DNA from: Rouxiella badensis
Lineage (GTDB): Bacteria; Pseudomonadota; Gammaproteobacteria; Enterobacterales; Enterobacteriaceae
Assembly (NCBI RefSeq): GCF_002093665.1
Contig: NZ_MRWE01000003.1
Span: forward strand, 124,001-188,000
DNA length: 64,000 bases
Direction of reading: 5' to 3'
The position numbers and the translations under genes were made by a program. Below are positions 25,159-34,642 of this stretch, piece after piece. Position 1 is the stretch's first letter; each line of letters opens with the position of its first letter. The notes below the pieces were generated by a model. It was not told where the DNA came from, ran no database searches, and was given only the letters and a program-made list of their open reading frames with translations.

Positions 25159-26061
25159 ATGAAATACATCATTCTTATTTTATTCATTTTATGCGTTATC
25201 TATGTGCACTACCGTGGAAAGGTTCGCTATAACTTCTGGCGACAGCTTTCCGATCATTCTACTTTTACCGCACCGATGAACGTCTTTATGTACCTGTTCT
25301 CCCGTGCCCCGACGACCCCCTATTTGCAGCCCGAACAATTCCCGGAACTCAGAGTGTTGAGAGAAAACTGGGAGGCCATTCGTGATGAAGGCCAACGGCT
25401 GATGGAAATTCAGCAGATTAAAGCGTCCGATAAGTTTAACGACGCCGGATTTAACTCGTTCTTTAAAACCGGTTGGAAACGTTTTTATCTGAAATGGTAT
25501 GACGACAGCCATCCTTCCGCGATGGATTTATGCCCGCATACGACGGCACTCCTGCGCAGTCTGCCTTCGGTGAAAGCGGCTATGTTCGCCGAACTTCCTC
25601 ACGGCAGTCGTTTACCCCGGCACCGTGACCCGTACGCGGGATCGTTGCGTTATCATCTGGGACTTATTACCCCCAATGACGATCGCTGCTTTATCGAGGT
25701 TGATGGCGAGCGCTACAGTTGGCGTGACGGCGAAGGTGTGATGTTTGATGAAACGTATCTGCACTATGCCGAAAACCAGAGCGGTGAAAATCGGTTGATT
25801 CTGTTTTGTGATATTGAGCGACCAATGCGTTATCGCTGGGCACAGAGCATCAATCACTGGCTGGGCAAGAACCTGATGAGCGCGGCGACCGCGCCAAACG
25901 ACGAGAACGATCGCACCGGCGGCGTAAACAAAGTCTTCAAGCACATTTATTCGATTCGTAAGGTCGGTAAGCGCCTCAAGGCGTGGAATCGCACCGGCTA
26001 TTACATCATTAAATGGATTGTCTTTGCTGGCATCGCCGCCGCTATCTTCTTCTCTATCTAA
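25159..26061 (+). CDS. lpxO: LpxO-like lipid A 2-hydroxylase
   Basis: Protein of 300 residues, near Salmonella LpxO (about 302). An N-terminal membrane segment (residues 1-20) and a C-terminal one (about 283-300) flank the Asp/Asn beta-hydroxylase domain. The iron ligands lie in LPHGSRLPRHRDPYAGSLRYHLGLITP and later in DETYLHYAENQSGENRLILFCDIERP (second His and the 2-oxoglutarate Arg). LpxO adds a 2-hydroxyl to the secondary myristate of lipid A on the cytoplasmic face, using O2, Fe(II) and 2-oxoglutarate. This lowers envelope permeability and immune recognition. The gene overlaps the convergent ZapE-like gene by 4 bp. Confidence 0.88.
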   Translation: MKYIILILFILCVIYVHYRGKVRYNFWRQLSDHSTFTAPMNVFMYLFSRAPTTPYLQPEQFPELRVLRENWEAIRDEGQRLMEIQQIKASDKFNDAGFNSFFKTGWKRFYLKWYDDSHPSAMDLCPHTTALLRSLPSVKAAMFAELPHGSRLPRHRDPYAGSLRYHLGLITPNDDRCFIEVDGERYSWRDGEGVMFDETYLHYAENQSGENRLILFCDIERPMRYRWAQSINHWLGKNLMSAATAPNDENDRTGGVNKVFKHIYSIRKVGKRLKAWNRTGYYIIKWIVFAGIAAAIFFSI

Positions 26062-27122
26062 ACGTAATTTTTAAGCTGGCTGAGGCGGCTGCGGGTTCGT
26101 TGAATATCCTCTTGTTCAACGTCCCGGGTCATCTCATCCAGCCCGTATTCACTGAATAAATACAATCGACATTGCCGCTCGTAAAGCACGTCAATAACGT
26201 TGATAAAGCGTTGCTGCGTAGCACCCGACTGGCCGGCGAGCTTCGGCACCCCTTCTATTATCCAGCAATCACAGCGATCGCAAAGCGCCAGATAATCCAT
26301 CACTGCGGTGGGCGCAACGCACAGCGCCTCAAAGGAAAAATGCAGAAAGTCGCCCGGCGCAGAGAGTAGCTCGAGAGTACGCGACCCCATATTTAAGGAT
26401 TGCCTCCCGATGCCCGGCTGCGGAAGCCCACATTCGCGGCGCTGAAGGTCATTACCAGGACACAGAAAAACCCCTTCACAGAACGGCGTGAGATCATTGC
26501 TGCCCAGTTGGCGATAGTCCTGAGTTCCCCCGAGCGCCACCACCTCGAGATGCTTTTCGATGAGTTTTATCGAAGGCACGAAACGCGCGTGATAAAGCGG
26601 ATGCGAGAGAAGCTGCTCTGGCGGATAGTTCGAGGTCGCCACGAGGACAGTGCCACTGCTGATGACCCAGGCAAGCAGCCCTTTTACTAGCATCGCATCG
26701 CCAACGTCGTGAAGGTGTAGCTCATCGAAGCACAGCAAGCGGCAGTCACCGAGCAGCGTACCAAGGGCGGTTTCCAGCGTATTATCAGCGGCCTGAGGGG
26801 CATTCATTTGCCGATGCAGGTCTCGCAAAAAATCATGGAAGTGCACACGCATCTTGCTGCTAACGGGTGCGGCAGCAAAAAAGCTGTCGACGATGAAACT
26901 CTTGCCGCGCCCCACTTTCCCCCAGATATAAACGCCGCCGGTTTTCTTGCCGCCGAGACCAAAAATCCCTTTTGCGGCTTTTTTGGGGGCGTTGAGCGTC
27001 TTACCCAACGCATGCAGGCTTTGAATTACCTGACGCTGTTGCTCATCCAGAACGAACTGATTCAGTTGGGCTTTATCGTCCATAATGCGACGAAAATCAA
27101 AACCTCTGACCGCCTGTTTCAT
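26058..27122 (-). CDS. ZapE/AFG1-type ATPase
   Basis: AAA-like P-loop ATPase of 354 residues. Walker A GKVGRGKS is at residues 68-75 and Walker B LLCFDELHLHD near 130-140; a sensor region VLVATSNYPPEQL follows, and RFINVIDVLYERQCRLYLFSEY lies near the C-terminus. This is the AFG1/ZapE family: E. coli ZapE (YhcM, 375 residues) joins the Z-ring and helps division under stress. E. coli zapE sits beside the rplM-rpsI and degQ region, not beside ssb. This copy is therefore likely a second paralogue or a moved gene. Function beyond ATPase is inferred. Confidence 0.82.
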   Translation of the reverse strand: MKQAVRGFDFRRIMDDKAQLNQFVLDEQQRQVIQSLHALGKTLNAPKKAAKGIFGLGGKKTGGVYIWGKVGRGKSFIVDSFFAAAPVSSKMRVHFHDFLRDLHRQMNAPQAADNTLETALGTLLGDCRLLCFDELHLHDVGDAMLVKGLLAWVISSGTVLVATSNYPPEQLLSHPLYHARFVPSIKLIEKHLEVVALGGTQDYRQLGSNDLTPFCEGVFLCPGNDLQRRECGLPQPGIGRQSLNMGSRTLELLSAPGDFLHFSFEALCVAPTAVMDYLALCDRCDCWIIEGVPKLAGQSGATQQRFINVIDVLYERQCRLYLFSEYGLDEMTRDVEQEDIQRTRSRLSQLKNYV

Positions 27123-27198
27123 ATTTTATTCCCGCTGGGTGGAAAGTCCCTTTTACGGCCATTATCCGCGCGAAAAAGGAGATGATGCAACGCCGACG

Positions 27199-27224
27199 CA
27201 AAAAAAACCCCGCCTAGGCGGGGT
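27199..27224 (-). terminator. Terminator downstream of ssb
   Basis: ACCCCGCCTAGGCGGGGT at 27207-27224 is a perfect palindrome; on the minus strand it is followed by a run of eight Ts. It ends ssb transcription 79 bp after the stop. Confidence 0.92.
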
Positions 27225-27302
27225 CAGTGTTCTTGATGTTTGCCAGACTCAGGGTATCCGTCGCGGCTACTTTCAGAACGTGCGTTCGTGGAAGAATAAT
27301 TC

Positions 27303-27842
27303 TTAGAACGGGATATCGTCGTCGAAATCCATTGGGGGTTCGTTGCTTTGCGCAGGCGCATTGTTCTGTGCCGCAGGACGAGACTGCTGACCGCCGCTGA
27401 ACTGGTTGCCGCCCTGTGGCTGCTGAGGTTGACCCCATCCGCCCTGCTGGCCGCCTGAAGCCTGACCGCCGCCTGCTGGAGCACCGCCGCCAGCACGACC
27501 ACCCAGCATCTGCATGGTGCCACCAACGTTTACCACGATTTCGGTGGTGTATTTTTCAACACCGGCCTGATCGGTCCACTTACGGGTTTGCAGTGCGCCT
27601 TCAATATAAACCTGAGAGCCTTTACGCAGGTATTCGCCCGCGACTTCTGCGAGTTTGCCGAACAACACAACGCGGTGCCATTCAGTTTTCTCTTTCTGCT
27701 CGCCGGTCGCCTTGTCGCGCCAGCTTTCAGAAGTTGCCAGGGTGATATTGGCAACAGCACCGCCGTTAGGCATATAGCGGACTTCGGGATCCTGACCCAG
27801 ATTCCCAACCAGAATCACTTTGTTTACGCCTCTGCTGGCCAT
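27303..27842 (-). CDS. ssb: Single-stranded DNA-binding protein
   Basis: SSB of 179 residues (E. coli 178). The OB-fold is at residues 1-115 ([73 protein letters not shown]). A flexible Gly/Gln/Pro-rich linker follows, and the acidic tip MDFDDDIPF binds partner proteins such as exonuclease I, PriA and RecQ. The tetramer coats single-stranded DNA in replication, repair and recombination. AGGAGAGTCGAC precedes the ATG. uvrA diverges from it across a LexA box. Confidence 0.97.
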   Translation of the reverse strand: MASRGVNKVILVGNLGQDPEVRYMPNGGAVANITLATSESWRDKATGEQKEKTEWHRVVLFGKLAEVAGEYLRKGSQVYIEGALQTRKWTDQAGVEKYTTEIVVNVGGTMQMLGGRAGGGAPAGGGQASGGQQGGWGQPQQPQGGNQFSGGQQSRPAAQNNAPAQSNEPPMDFDDDIPF

Positions 27843-27970
27843 GTCGACTCTCCTGATGAGTTAATTTTATACAGTATAAACCATGAATTTTAGCATGGGC
27901 GGATTCCAGATAACACCTACAATACCGATTCCAGAAATGTTTACAGAGCCAACAATTTTGCAGCCAGGCA

Positions 27971-27986
27971 CTGGATATCCATTCAG
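27971..27986. promoter_or_regulatory. LexA box between ssb and uvrA
   Basis: CTGGATATCCATTCAG has the CTG-N10-CAG form and matches 14 of 16 positions of the E. coli uvrA/ssb operator CTGTATATTCATTCAG. It lies in the 319-bp divergent gap (27843-28161), placing both genes under SOS control. I saw nothing else definite in that gap. Confidence 0.88.
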
Positions 27987-28161
27987 GTTTTTTTGTGTCA
28001 TACTTGTTCGTTTCGTACTTTCTGTGCCCAATTTTCTGATTCAGATGCAGTGACTGGGGCGGATATACCCGAATCAATCGCAGAACGGGTATGCACATCC
28101 TCACGCGCATCACGGACAGTCACCGGCACGGTGAGCTTTCAAGTTATTCCGGGAATGATGA

Positions 28162-31017
28162 ATGGATAAGATAGAAGTTCGGGGCGCACGCACCCATAAT
28201 CTCAAGAATATCAACCTGATTATTCCGCGCGACAAACTGATCGTTGTCACCGGATTATCCGGATCTGGCAAGTCCTCACTGGCTTTTGACACCCTGTATG
28301 CCGAAGGTCAGCGTCGCTATGTCGAGTCGCTTTCAGCCTATGCACGCCAATTTTTGTCTCTGATGGAAAAACCGGACGTCGACCACATTGAAGGGTTGTC
28401 ACCGGCGATTTCAATCGAGCAAAAATCAACTTCGCACAACCCGCGTTCTACGGTCGGTACCATTACCGAGATCCACGACTACCTTCGTCTGCTGTTTGCC
28501 CGCGTCGGTGAGCCGCGCTGTCCCGATCACGGGGTTCCGCTAGCGGCACAGACCGTGAGCCAGATGGTCGATAACGTGCTGGCACAGCCGGAAGGTCAGC
28601 GTCTGATGCTGCTCGCGCCGATCGTCAAAGATCGCAAAGGGGAACACACCAAGACGCTGGAAAACCTGGCGGCGCAGGGTTATATCCGCGCCCGTATCGA
28701 CGGTGAAGTTTGCGATCTTTCCGATCCACCCAAGCTTGAGCTCCAGAAAAAACACAGCATCGAGGTGGTGGTCGATCGCTTTAAAGTGCGCGACGATCTC
28801 GCCCAGCGTCTGGCCGAATCCTTTGAAACGGCACTGGAACTCTCCGGCGGTACCGCCGTGGTTGCCGACATGGACGACCCTAACGCCGATGAAATGCTGT
28901 TCTCGGCCAACTTTGCCTGCCCGGTCTGTGGATACAGCATGCGTGAGCTTGAACCGCGGATGTTCTCGTTCAACAACCCGGCGGGTGCCTGTCCAACCTG
29001 TGACGGGCTGGGGGTACAGCAGTTCTTCGATCCGGAACGCGTTATTCAGAACCCCGAGCTTTCACTGGCCGGTGGTGCGATTCGCGGCTGGGACCGTCGT
29101 AACTTTTACTATTTCCAGATGCTGCGCTCACTCGGCGAGCACTACAAATTTGACGTGGAATCTTCCTTTAACGCGCTGAGCGAGGACGTGGTTCACGCCA
29201 TCATGCACGGCTCAGGCAAGCAGACCATCGAATTCAAATATATTAATGACCGTGGGGATACCTCGGTCCGCCGCCATCCGTTTGAAGGCGTGCTGCACAA
29301 TATGGAACGTCGCTATAAAGAGACGGAGTCCAGCGCGGTGCGTGAAGAGCTGGCGAAATACATCAGCAATCGCCCCTGTGCGTCCTGTAAGGGCACGCGC
29401 CTGCGCGAAGAAGCACGTAACGTGTTCGTTGAAGAGACTACGCTGCCTGAAATCTCCGACTTCAGCATCGGTCACGCAATGGAGTTCTTCCTGAGCATGA
29501 ATCTCAGCGGTCAGCGTAAGCAGATTGCCGAGAAGATCCTCAAGGAAATCGGCGATCGCCTGAAGTTTCTGGTCAACGTCGGACTCAACTACCTCTCTCT
29601 GTCACGTTCAGCGGAAACGCTATCTGGCGGTGAGGCGCAGCGTATCCGTCTGGCGAGTCAGATTGGTGCCGGTCTGGTCGGGGTCATGTACGTGCTGGAC
29701 GAACCTTCCATCGGCCTGCATCAGCGTGATAACGAGCGCCTGCTCGAGACGCTGATTCACCTGCGCGACCTCGGTAACACGGTTATCGTGGTCGAACACG
29801 ACGAAGACGCCATCCGCGCCGCCGACCATATCATCGATATCGGTCCCGGTGCGGGCGTGCACGGCGGTCAGGTAGTGGCAGAAGGTACCGCAGAAGATAT
29901 TATGGCTAAAGAGGACTCCCTGACCGGGCAATACCTCAGCGGCAAACGTGAAATCTCCGTGCCAGAACAGCGCGTTCCCGCTGATGCGGCGAAGGTGCTG
30001 AAACTGATTGGCGCAACGGGCAACAACCTGAAAGACGTCACCCTAACGCTGCCGGTTGGCCTGTTTACCTGCATTACCGGTGTGTCCGGTTCGGGTAAAT
30101 CGACGTTGATTAACGACACGCTGTTCCCACTGGCGCAGCGTCAGTTAAACGGCGCAACCATCGCCGAAGCCGCGCCTTATCGCGACATTCAGGGACTTGA
30201 GCATTTCGATAAGGTTATCGATATCGACCAAAGCCCTATCGGTCGCACGCCGCGTTCTAACCCTGCGACCTACACCGGCATCTTTACTCCGGTGCGCGAG
30301 CTGTTCGCCGGTGTTCCCGAGTCGCGTTCGCGCGGCTACACGCCGGGGCGGTTCAGCTTTAACGTCAAGGGTGGGCGCTGCGAAGCCTGTCAGGGCGATG
30401 GCGTGATTAAGGTCGAGATGCACTTCCTGCCGGACATCTACGTGCCTTGCGATCAGTGCAAAGGAAAACGCTATAACCGTGAAACGCTTGAGATTAAGTA
30501 CAAAGGCAAGAGTATTCACGAGACGCTGGACATGACCATCGAAGAAGCGCGTGATTTCTTCGATGCCGTTCCGGCGCTGGCGCGCAAGCTGCAAACGCTG
30601 ATGGACGTGGGTCTTTCGTACATCCGTCTGGGTCAGTCGGCAACCACGCTGTCCGGCGGTGAAGCGCAGAGGGTCAAACTGGCGCGTGAGCTGTCTAAAC
30701 GCGGAACCGGCCAGACGCTGTATATTCTCGACGAACCGACTACCGGTCTGCATTTCGCCGATATCCAGCAACTGCTCGAGGTGCTGCATCAGCTACGCGA
30801 TCAGGGCAACACCATCGTGGTGATTGAGCACAATCTTGATGTGATTAAAACCGCAGACTGGATTGTCGATCTCGGCCCTGAAGGTGGCCACGGCGGCGGA
30901 CAGATTCTGGTCTCCGGCACACCAGAAACGGTCGCGGAGTGCAAAGAATCGCACACCGCCCGTTTCCTGAAACCGCTGCTTGAGCGTCATACGCACAAAG
31001 CCAAAAAATCAGCCTGA
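28162..31017 (+). CDS. uvrA: Excinuclease ABC subunit A
   Basis: Damage-recognition ATPase of 951 residues (E. coli 940). Two ABC modules are present: first Walker A GLSGSGKS at residues 31-38 and second GVSGSGKST near 640; both signatures read LSGGEAQR. Zinc-finger cysteines are visible in [30 protein letters not shown] and in [31 protein letters not shown]. UvrA dimers load UvrB at lesions for nucleotide excision repair. The tail after about residue 940 ([13 protein letters not shown]) is a little longer than in E. coli. Divergent from ssb with a shared LexA box. Confidence 0.98.
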   Translation: MDKIEVRGARTHNLKNINLIIPRDKLIVVTGLSGSGKSSLAFDTLYAEGQRRYVESLSAYARQFLSLMEKPDVDHIEGLSPAISIEQKSTSHNPRSTVGTITEIHDYLRLLFARVGEPRCPDHGVPLAAQTVSQMVDNVLAQPEGQRLMLLAPIVKDRKGEHTKTLENLAAQGYIRARIDGEVCDLSDPPKLELQKKHSIEVVVDRFKVRDDLAQRLAESFETALELSGGTAVVADMDDPNADEMLFSANFACPVCGYSMRELEPRMFSFNNPAGACPTCDGLGVQQFFDPERVIQNPELSLAGGAIRGWDRRNFYYFQMLRSLGEHYKFDVESSFNALSEDVVHAIMHGSGKQTIEFKYINDRGDTSVRRHPFEGVLHNMERRYKETESSAVREELAKYISNRPCASCKGTRLREEARNVFVEETTLPEISDFSIGHAMEFFLSMNLSGQRKQIAEKILKEIGDRLKFLVNVGLNYLSLSRSAETLSGGEAQRIRLASQIGAGLVGVMYVLDEPSIGLHQRDNERLLETLIHLRDLGNTVIVVEHDEDAIRAADHIIDIGPGAGVHGGQVVAEGTAEDIMAKEDSLTGQYLSGKREISVPEQRVPADAAKVLKLIGATGNNLKDVTLTLPVGLFTCITGVSGSGKSTLINDTLFPLAQRQLNGATIAEAAPYRDIQGLEHFDKVIDIDQSPIGRTPRSNPATYTGIFTPVRELFAGVPESRSRGYTPGRFSFNVKGGRCEACQGDGVIKVEMHFLPDIYVPCDQCKGKRYNRETLEIKYKGKSIHETLDMTIEEARDFFDAVPALARKLQTLMDVGLSYIRLGQSATTLSGGEAQRVKLARELSKRGTGQTLYILDEPTTGLHFADIQQLLEVLHQLRDQGNTIVVIEHNLDVIKTADWIVDLGPEGGHGGGQILVSGTPETVAECKESHTARFLKPLLERHTHKAKKSA

Positions 31018-31041
31018 TCGATAGGTTGACGTCAATGAAAA

Positions 31042-31067
31042 AGCGAGCCTTTAGGCTCGCTTTTTTT
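31042..31067 (+). terminator. Terminator after uvrA
   Basis: AGCGAGCCT at 31042-31050 pairs with AGGCTCGCT at 31053-31061, then seven Ts in all. A-rich sequence on its left could let it work for the convergent lysR gene too. Confidence 0.93.
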
Positions 31068-31106
31068 ATGATCTCATGAAGAGAGTTTGACGTGTCTACC
31101 GCCGGG

Positions 31107-32012
31107 TCATTCACTCCTTGAGGAATGAATCTGTGGCAGTTGGCTCAATTTTTCTCGCGAAAAGTCCCAAAAAGCTCTGACTTTTATCGGCATACGCTGG
31201 ATATTCTGCACCACCAGTTGAACCGGCAGCGGCAGCGGTTCAAATTCCGGCAGCAGTCGCACCAGCGTGCCGTTAGCCAGCTCATCGGCGACCTGATACG
31301 ACAGGAGTCTGGCAATTCCCTTTCCGGCTATCACCGCCAGCCTTCGGGTTTCAACGTCATTGAACAGCAAATGCGGCGAAAGCCTGACACGGGGTCCCTC
31401 TTCGTGCGGCCCAAAGCGCCATTCATTAAAGGCATCATTGCTGCTGAGAATGATTTGATGCGCCGCCAAATCAGCCGGATGGCAGACCGGCGTTTGGTAC
31501 TCCAGGTATTCAGGGCTGGCGACCACCACCACGCTGACTTCCCCGAGACGCCTCGCGACCTTGGACGAATCAGCCAGGTTGCCAATGCGAACGGCGACGT
31601 CGATCCCCTGGTCAATCATCTCGAGGTTACGATCGTTGAGGATCAGCTCGATCTGGATCTCGGGATGCAGCGCCTGAAACTCCATGACCAGCGGCGCGAC
31701 ATGGCGGCGTCCGAACAGCACCGGCGCGGTGATACGCAGCAACCCTTTAAGCTGCGCCGATACGGTATCCTGCACCGCATCATTATAGGCGCTCAAGACC
31801 ACCGCCGCGCGCTCGGCAAGCCGTAAACCTGCCTCCGTCGGTGCCAGACGTCGCGTCGTGCGCTCCACCAGCCGTGCGCCGAATCGCTGTTCCAGCGAGG
31901 CAATCGCGCGCGTAACCGCGGGAGCCGAACGACGCAGCTTTCTTGCCGCCGCCGCCAGGCTACCGTGCTGCAACACCTCGAGAAAAATAGCCAGCTCGTC
32001 GAGACGATCCAT
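31107..32012 (-). CDS. LysR-family regulator divergent from a GST gene
   Basis: Regulator of 301 residues from ATG 32012 (MDRLDELAIFLEVLQHGSLAAAARKLRRSAPAVTRAIASLEQRFGARLVERTTRRLAPT). A GTG at 32024 is an alternative that would add four residues. The pattern (RLDELAIFLEVLQHGSLAAAARKL, then LLRITAPVLFGRRHVAPLVMEFQALHPEI) is that of the LysR subgroup often found beside GST or reductase genes. It probably controls the divergent GST and PNPOx-like genes. The effector is unknown. Confidence 0.87.
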   Translation of the reverse strand: MDRLDELAIFLEVLQHGSLAAAARKLRRSAPAVTRAIASLEQRFGARLVERTTRRLAPTEAGLRLAERAAVVLSAYNDAVQDTVSAQLKGLLRITAPVLFGRRHVAPLVMEFQALHPEIQIELILNDRNLEMIDQGIDVAVRIGNLADSSKVARRLGEVSVVVVASPEYLEYQTPVCHPADLAAHQIILSSNDAFNEWRFGPHEEGPRVRLSPHLLFNDVETRRLAVIAGKGIARLLSYQVADELANGTLVRLLPEFEPLPLPVQLVVQNIQRMPIKVRAFWDFSREKLSQLPQIHSSRSE

Positions 32013-32120
32013 TGATTGTTCCACTTTTCGAAATTATCAATTTCAATATAACCGGATTTCATTCATCGATTGCAAGAGTAATCTGGCTACAGCAAATCTG
32101 AATCAACACCGGAGAAATCA

Positions 32121-32747
32121 ATGAACAGAATAACGCTTTATGGCACCCCGCTCTCAGGCCACACACACCGCGTTGCGCTACTGCTAAAAATGTTGAACCT
32201 GCCGCATGACTCTATAGAAGCGGGTGCCGACGTGCGCGCCAGCGAAGCGTTTCAGGCCATGAATCCATGGGGACAGATCCCGGTCCTGGTGGACGGCGAG
32301 ACGGTGATTAGCGACAGTAACGCTATCCTGATTTATTTAGCGAAAACTTACGCGCCTGACAGCCACTGGCTGCCGCAGGACGCACTTGGCGCGGCGCACA
32401 CCCAACAGTGGCTGTGCAAGGCTGCCGGTGAGGTGCGCTATGGTCCGGCGTCGGCGCGGCTTATCGCCCAGTTTGGCACCAAAGAGGATTATCAGTCCGC
32501 GCTTAAGGTGGCGGAAAAATTCTTGCCGCAGCTTGAGCAACATCTGTCACCGCGTCAGTTCCTTGCCTCAGAGCAAGCGCCTACGATTGCCGATCTGGCC
32601 TGTTACAGCTATATCGCGCTCGCGCCGGAGGGCGGTATTTCGCTAGAAGCCTATCCTTCCATCAAACAATGGCTGAAGCGCATCGAGCAGTTACCGGGCT
32701 TCTTCTCTACGCCTCCACTGCCCTTACCCGAACCGGCAAAAGCCTAA
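32121..32747 (+). CDS. Glutathione S-transferase family protein
   Basis: GST of 208 residues: thioredoxin-like N-terminus (MNRITLYGTPLSGHTHRVALLLKMLNLPHDSIEAG, cis-Pro in WGQIPVLVDGETVISDSNAILIYLAKTY) and helical C-terminal domain (ASEQAPTIADLACYSYIALAPEGGISLEAYPSIKQWLKRIEQLPGF). The GTPLSGHTHRV stretch has the serine at the active-site position. GGAGAAATCA precedes the ATG. The PNPOx-like gene begins 6 bp after the stop, so they form an operon controlled by the divergent LysR regulator, likely for detoxifying an electrophile. Confidence 0.87.
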   Translation: MNRITLYGTPLSGHTHRVALLLKMLNLPHDSIEAGADVRASEAFQAMNPWGQIPVLVDGETVISDSNAILIYLAKTYAPDSHWLPQDALGAAHTQQWLCKAAGEVRYGPASARLIAQFGTKEDYQSALKVAEKFLPQLEQHLSPRQFLASEQAPTIADLACYSYIALAPEGGISLEAYPSIKQWLKRIEQLPGFFSTPPLPLPEPAKA

Positions 32748-32753
32748 GGTGCC

Positions 32754-33662
32754 ATGATGGATATCTTCCATGCTGATGAAAAACGGGCACAAATGCTGGC
32801 CGGATTTAATGTTGGCGCGGCCGGTATTTATCCCACCATGCCACAGCAGCACCGCGATTTTTTTGCCGGATTGCGGTCGTTTTATATCGCCACTCTGGAC
32901 GAGCGCGGGTGGCCGGTCGCAACCGTGCTCAATGGTCCGCCTGGGTTTATCAGCTCGGTGGATAATTCGCATCTGCGCATTAATGCACCGCGCCGCGAGG
33001 ACTGCCCCGCACTCTCGTCAATCGCCTGCGGACAGGTTCTAGGTGCGCTGGGGCTGGATTTCACCAACCGGCGAAGAAATCGGGTGAATGGCGTCATAAG
33101 CCGGATGGACAAGAATCGGTTAGAGATTGCGGTGCAACAGAGCTTCGGCAATTGCCCGAAATACATTCAGCGCAGGCAGATTTCTCCGGTCGAGCGCCAC
33201 GCCGGGCCGATTGTGCGCCTGAGCTTGCTGGACGCCGCGGCCCGAGAGCTTATCCACAGCGCCGACACCTTTTTCGTTGCCACTCACGCACACAGTGATG
33301 TGGCAAACGGCGGTGCAGATATGTCCCATCGCGGCGGGAACCCCGGCTTCGTAAAATTGGTGGGCGATACGCTATGGGTGCCGGATTTTAGCGGCAATCG
33401 CTATATGAACACGCTGGGGAATATGCTGGCAGAACCTCGAGCCGCACTGCTGTTTCTGGATTTTAACAGTGGCGACGTATTACATCTTCAGGGCAATACC
33501 GAGATAAGCTGGCAGGACAATGCTCAGCACGGACTGCAAGGTGCCGAGCGCTATTGGTGCCTGCATATTTCCACGGCGTGGCGCTTTCCGGCGCTGCTGC
33601 CCTGGCGGGGAACCGACATTGAATACTCACCGGCGACGTTAAGCACCGGCGTTTGGGCGTAA
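32754..33662 (+). CDS. Pyridoxamine-5'-phosphate-oxidase-like flavoprotein
   Basis: Protein of 302 residues with two split-barrel regions of the PNPOx-like type: residues about 35-125 (FFAGLRSFYIATLDERGWPVATVLNGPPGFISSVDNSHLRI) and about 180-280 (SADTFFVATHAHSDVANGGADMSHRGGNPGFVKLVGDTLWVPDFSGNRYMNTLGNMLAEPRAALLFLDF). The second region is the canonical FMN-binding one. Such proteins occur alone or fused to ferredoxin reductases and act in reducing electrophiles. AAGGTGCC precedes the ATG. It lies 6 bp behind the GST gene. The exact reaction is unknown. Confidence 0.82.
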   Translation: MMDIFHADEKRAQMLAGFNVGAAGIYPTMPQQHRDFFAGLRSFYIATLDERGWPVATVLNGPPGFISSVDNSHLRINAPRREDCPALSSIACGQVLGALGLDFTNRRRNRVNGVISRMDKNRLEIAVQQSFGNCPKYIQRRQISPVERHAGPIVRLSLLDAAARELIHSADTFFVATHAHSDVANGGADMSHRGGNPGFVKLVGDTLWVPDFSGNRYMNTLGNMLAEPRAALLFLDFNSGDVLHLQGNTEISWQDNAQHGLQGAERYWCLHISTAWRFPALLPWRGTDIEYSPATLSTGVWA

Positions 33663-33675
33663 CCCAAGGTTAACG

Positions 33676-34029
33676 TCAATCGCCTATTTCCTGCCGTTTT
33701 TCCTCGGGGAGGCCTTCGAGAACCAGCTGATAGGAGCTGTCGATCAGATTATAAAATTGGGAATCCGGCAAATTTCCGTCCAGCAGGACGCAGTTCCAGT
33801 GTGCTTTGTTGAGGCAATCGCTTGGCAAAATTTCGGGATGTTGATGGCGCAGACTGGCGGCGGTTTGATGACTAGTTTTTAACGAAATGGCTGGATGTCC
33901 TTCTTTATCACGCAGCATGGCAAACATCACACCCGCCACTTTTATCTGATTGGCCTGCCAAAGATTTTCGTTACTTTGATGAGCGCCGGGCTTTGAAAGA
34001 CAATAATCGAGCAGTTGATCATTATTCAT
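33676..34029 (-). CDS. yjbR: MmcQ/YjbR family protein
   Basis: Small protein of 117 residues from ATG 34029 (GGAAGGATTATCAAT before it); a longer frame to 34125 adds a non-conserved extension. E. coli YjbR has 118. The MNNDQLLDYCLSKPGAHQS start and the HWNCVLLDGNLPDSQFYNLIDSSYQLVLEGLPEEKR end match the MmcQ/YjbR (CyaY-like fold, double-wing DNA-binding) family of unknown role. In E. coli it sits with yjbQ near uvrA, as here. Confidence 0.92.
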   Translation of the reverse strand: MNNDQLLDYCLSKPGAHQSNENLWQANQIKVAGVMFAMLRDKEGHPAISLKTSHQTAASLRHQHPEILPSDCLNKAHWNCVLLDGNLPDSQFYNLIDSSYQLVLEGLPEEKRQEIGD

Positions 34030-34131
34030 ATTGATAATCCTTCCACAGGGAGTGAGCATAGAGGAAGAAGTATATCTGGGCAAAAAACAACCAACTGCAA
34101 TCAAGTTAACAGTTTTAAAAGCCATTCAGAA

Positions 34132-34551
34132 TTAATGACCATTCAGGGTAATGACCAGCCTTCTTGAACCGCCGTGATTGCGATGCTCGCAAAGATAGAT
34201 GCCCTGCCAGGTGCCAAGATTCAGCCTGCCATTAGTGACAGGAATACTCAGGCTGCACCCTAAAATACTGCTCTTGAGATGCGCAGGCATGTCGTCACTG
34301 CCTTCGTAATCGTGCTGATACCAAGGCTCGTCCTCTTTCACCGCACGATTGAAATAGCCTTCGAAATCCTGCCGCACGGTCGGATCGGCGTTTTCATTAA
34401 TGGTTAATCCCGCCGAGGTATGCTGAATAAAGACGTGGCAAATCCCAACGGAAAGCTGTCTGATTTCAGGAACCTGCCGCAGGATTTCCTCGGTGACCAA
34501 ATGAAAGCCGCGCGGCCGCTGCTTAAGACTAAGCTCTTTTTGAAACCACAT
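34132..34551 (-). CDS. yjbQ: YjbQ family protein (UPF0047)
   Basis: Protein of 139 residues (E. coli YjbQ 138). The core MWFQKELSLKQRPRGFHLVTEEI, ICHVFIQHTSAGLTINENADPTVRQDFEGYFNRAVKED, and ILGCSLSIPVTNGRLNLGTWQGIYLCEHRNHGG belong to UPF0047. E. coli YjbQ has weak thiamin-phosphate synthase activity in vitro, and its physiological role is unresolved. It lies upstream of yjbR on the same strand with about 100 bp between. Confidence 0.93.
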   Translation of the reverse strand: MWFQKELSLKQRPRGFHLVTEEILRQVPEIRQLSVGICHVFIQHTSAGLTINENADPTVRQDFEGYFNRAVKEDEPWYQHDYEGSDDMPAHLKSSILGCSLSIPVTNGRLNLGTWQGIYLCEHRNHGGSRRLVITLNGH

Positions 34552-34618
34552 AATCCCCCCTTTTTTTGATTAAAGTCATTAAAAGTATAACTTCATTTAA
34601 GCGGCTTTTGATTTAACA

Positions 34619-34631
34619 AGACGCTCGGTCT
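34619..34631. promoter_or_regulatory. Possible TetR-type operator before acuR-like gene
   Basis: AGAC-N5-GTCT (AGACGCTCGGTCT) lies 11 bp before the ATG of the TetR regulator. Position suits autorepression. The regulator ATG has no clear Shine-Dalgarno sequence, so its mRNA could be leaderless or poorly translated. Short motif, weak evidence. Confidence 0.35.
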
Positions 34632-34642
34632 ATATTTGTTTA

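Noticed and set aside
30145-30789. 214-codon minus-strand frame inside uvrA
   Set aside because: uvrA is fully conserved on the other strand.
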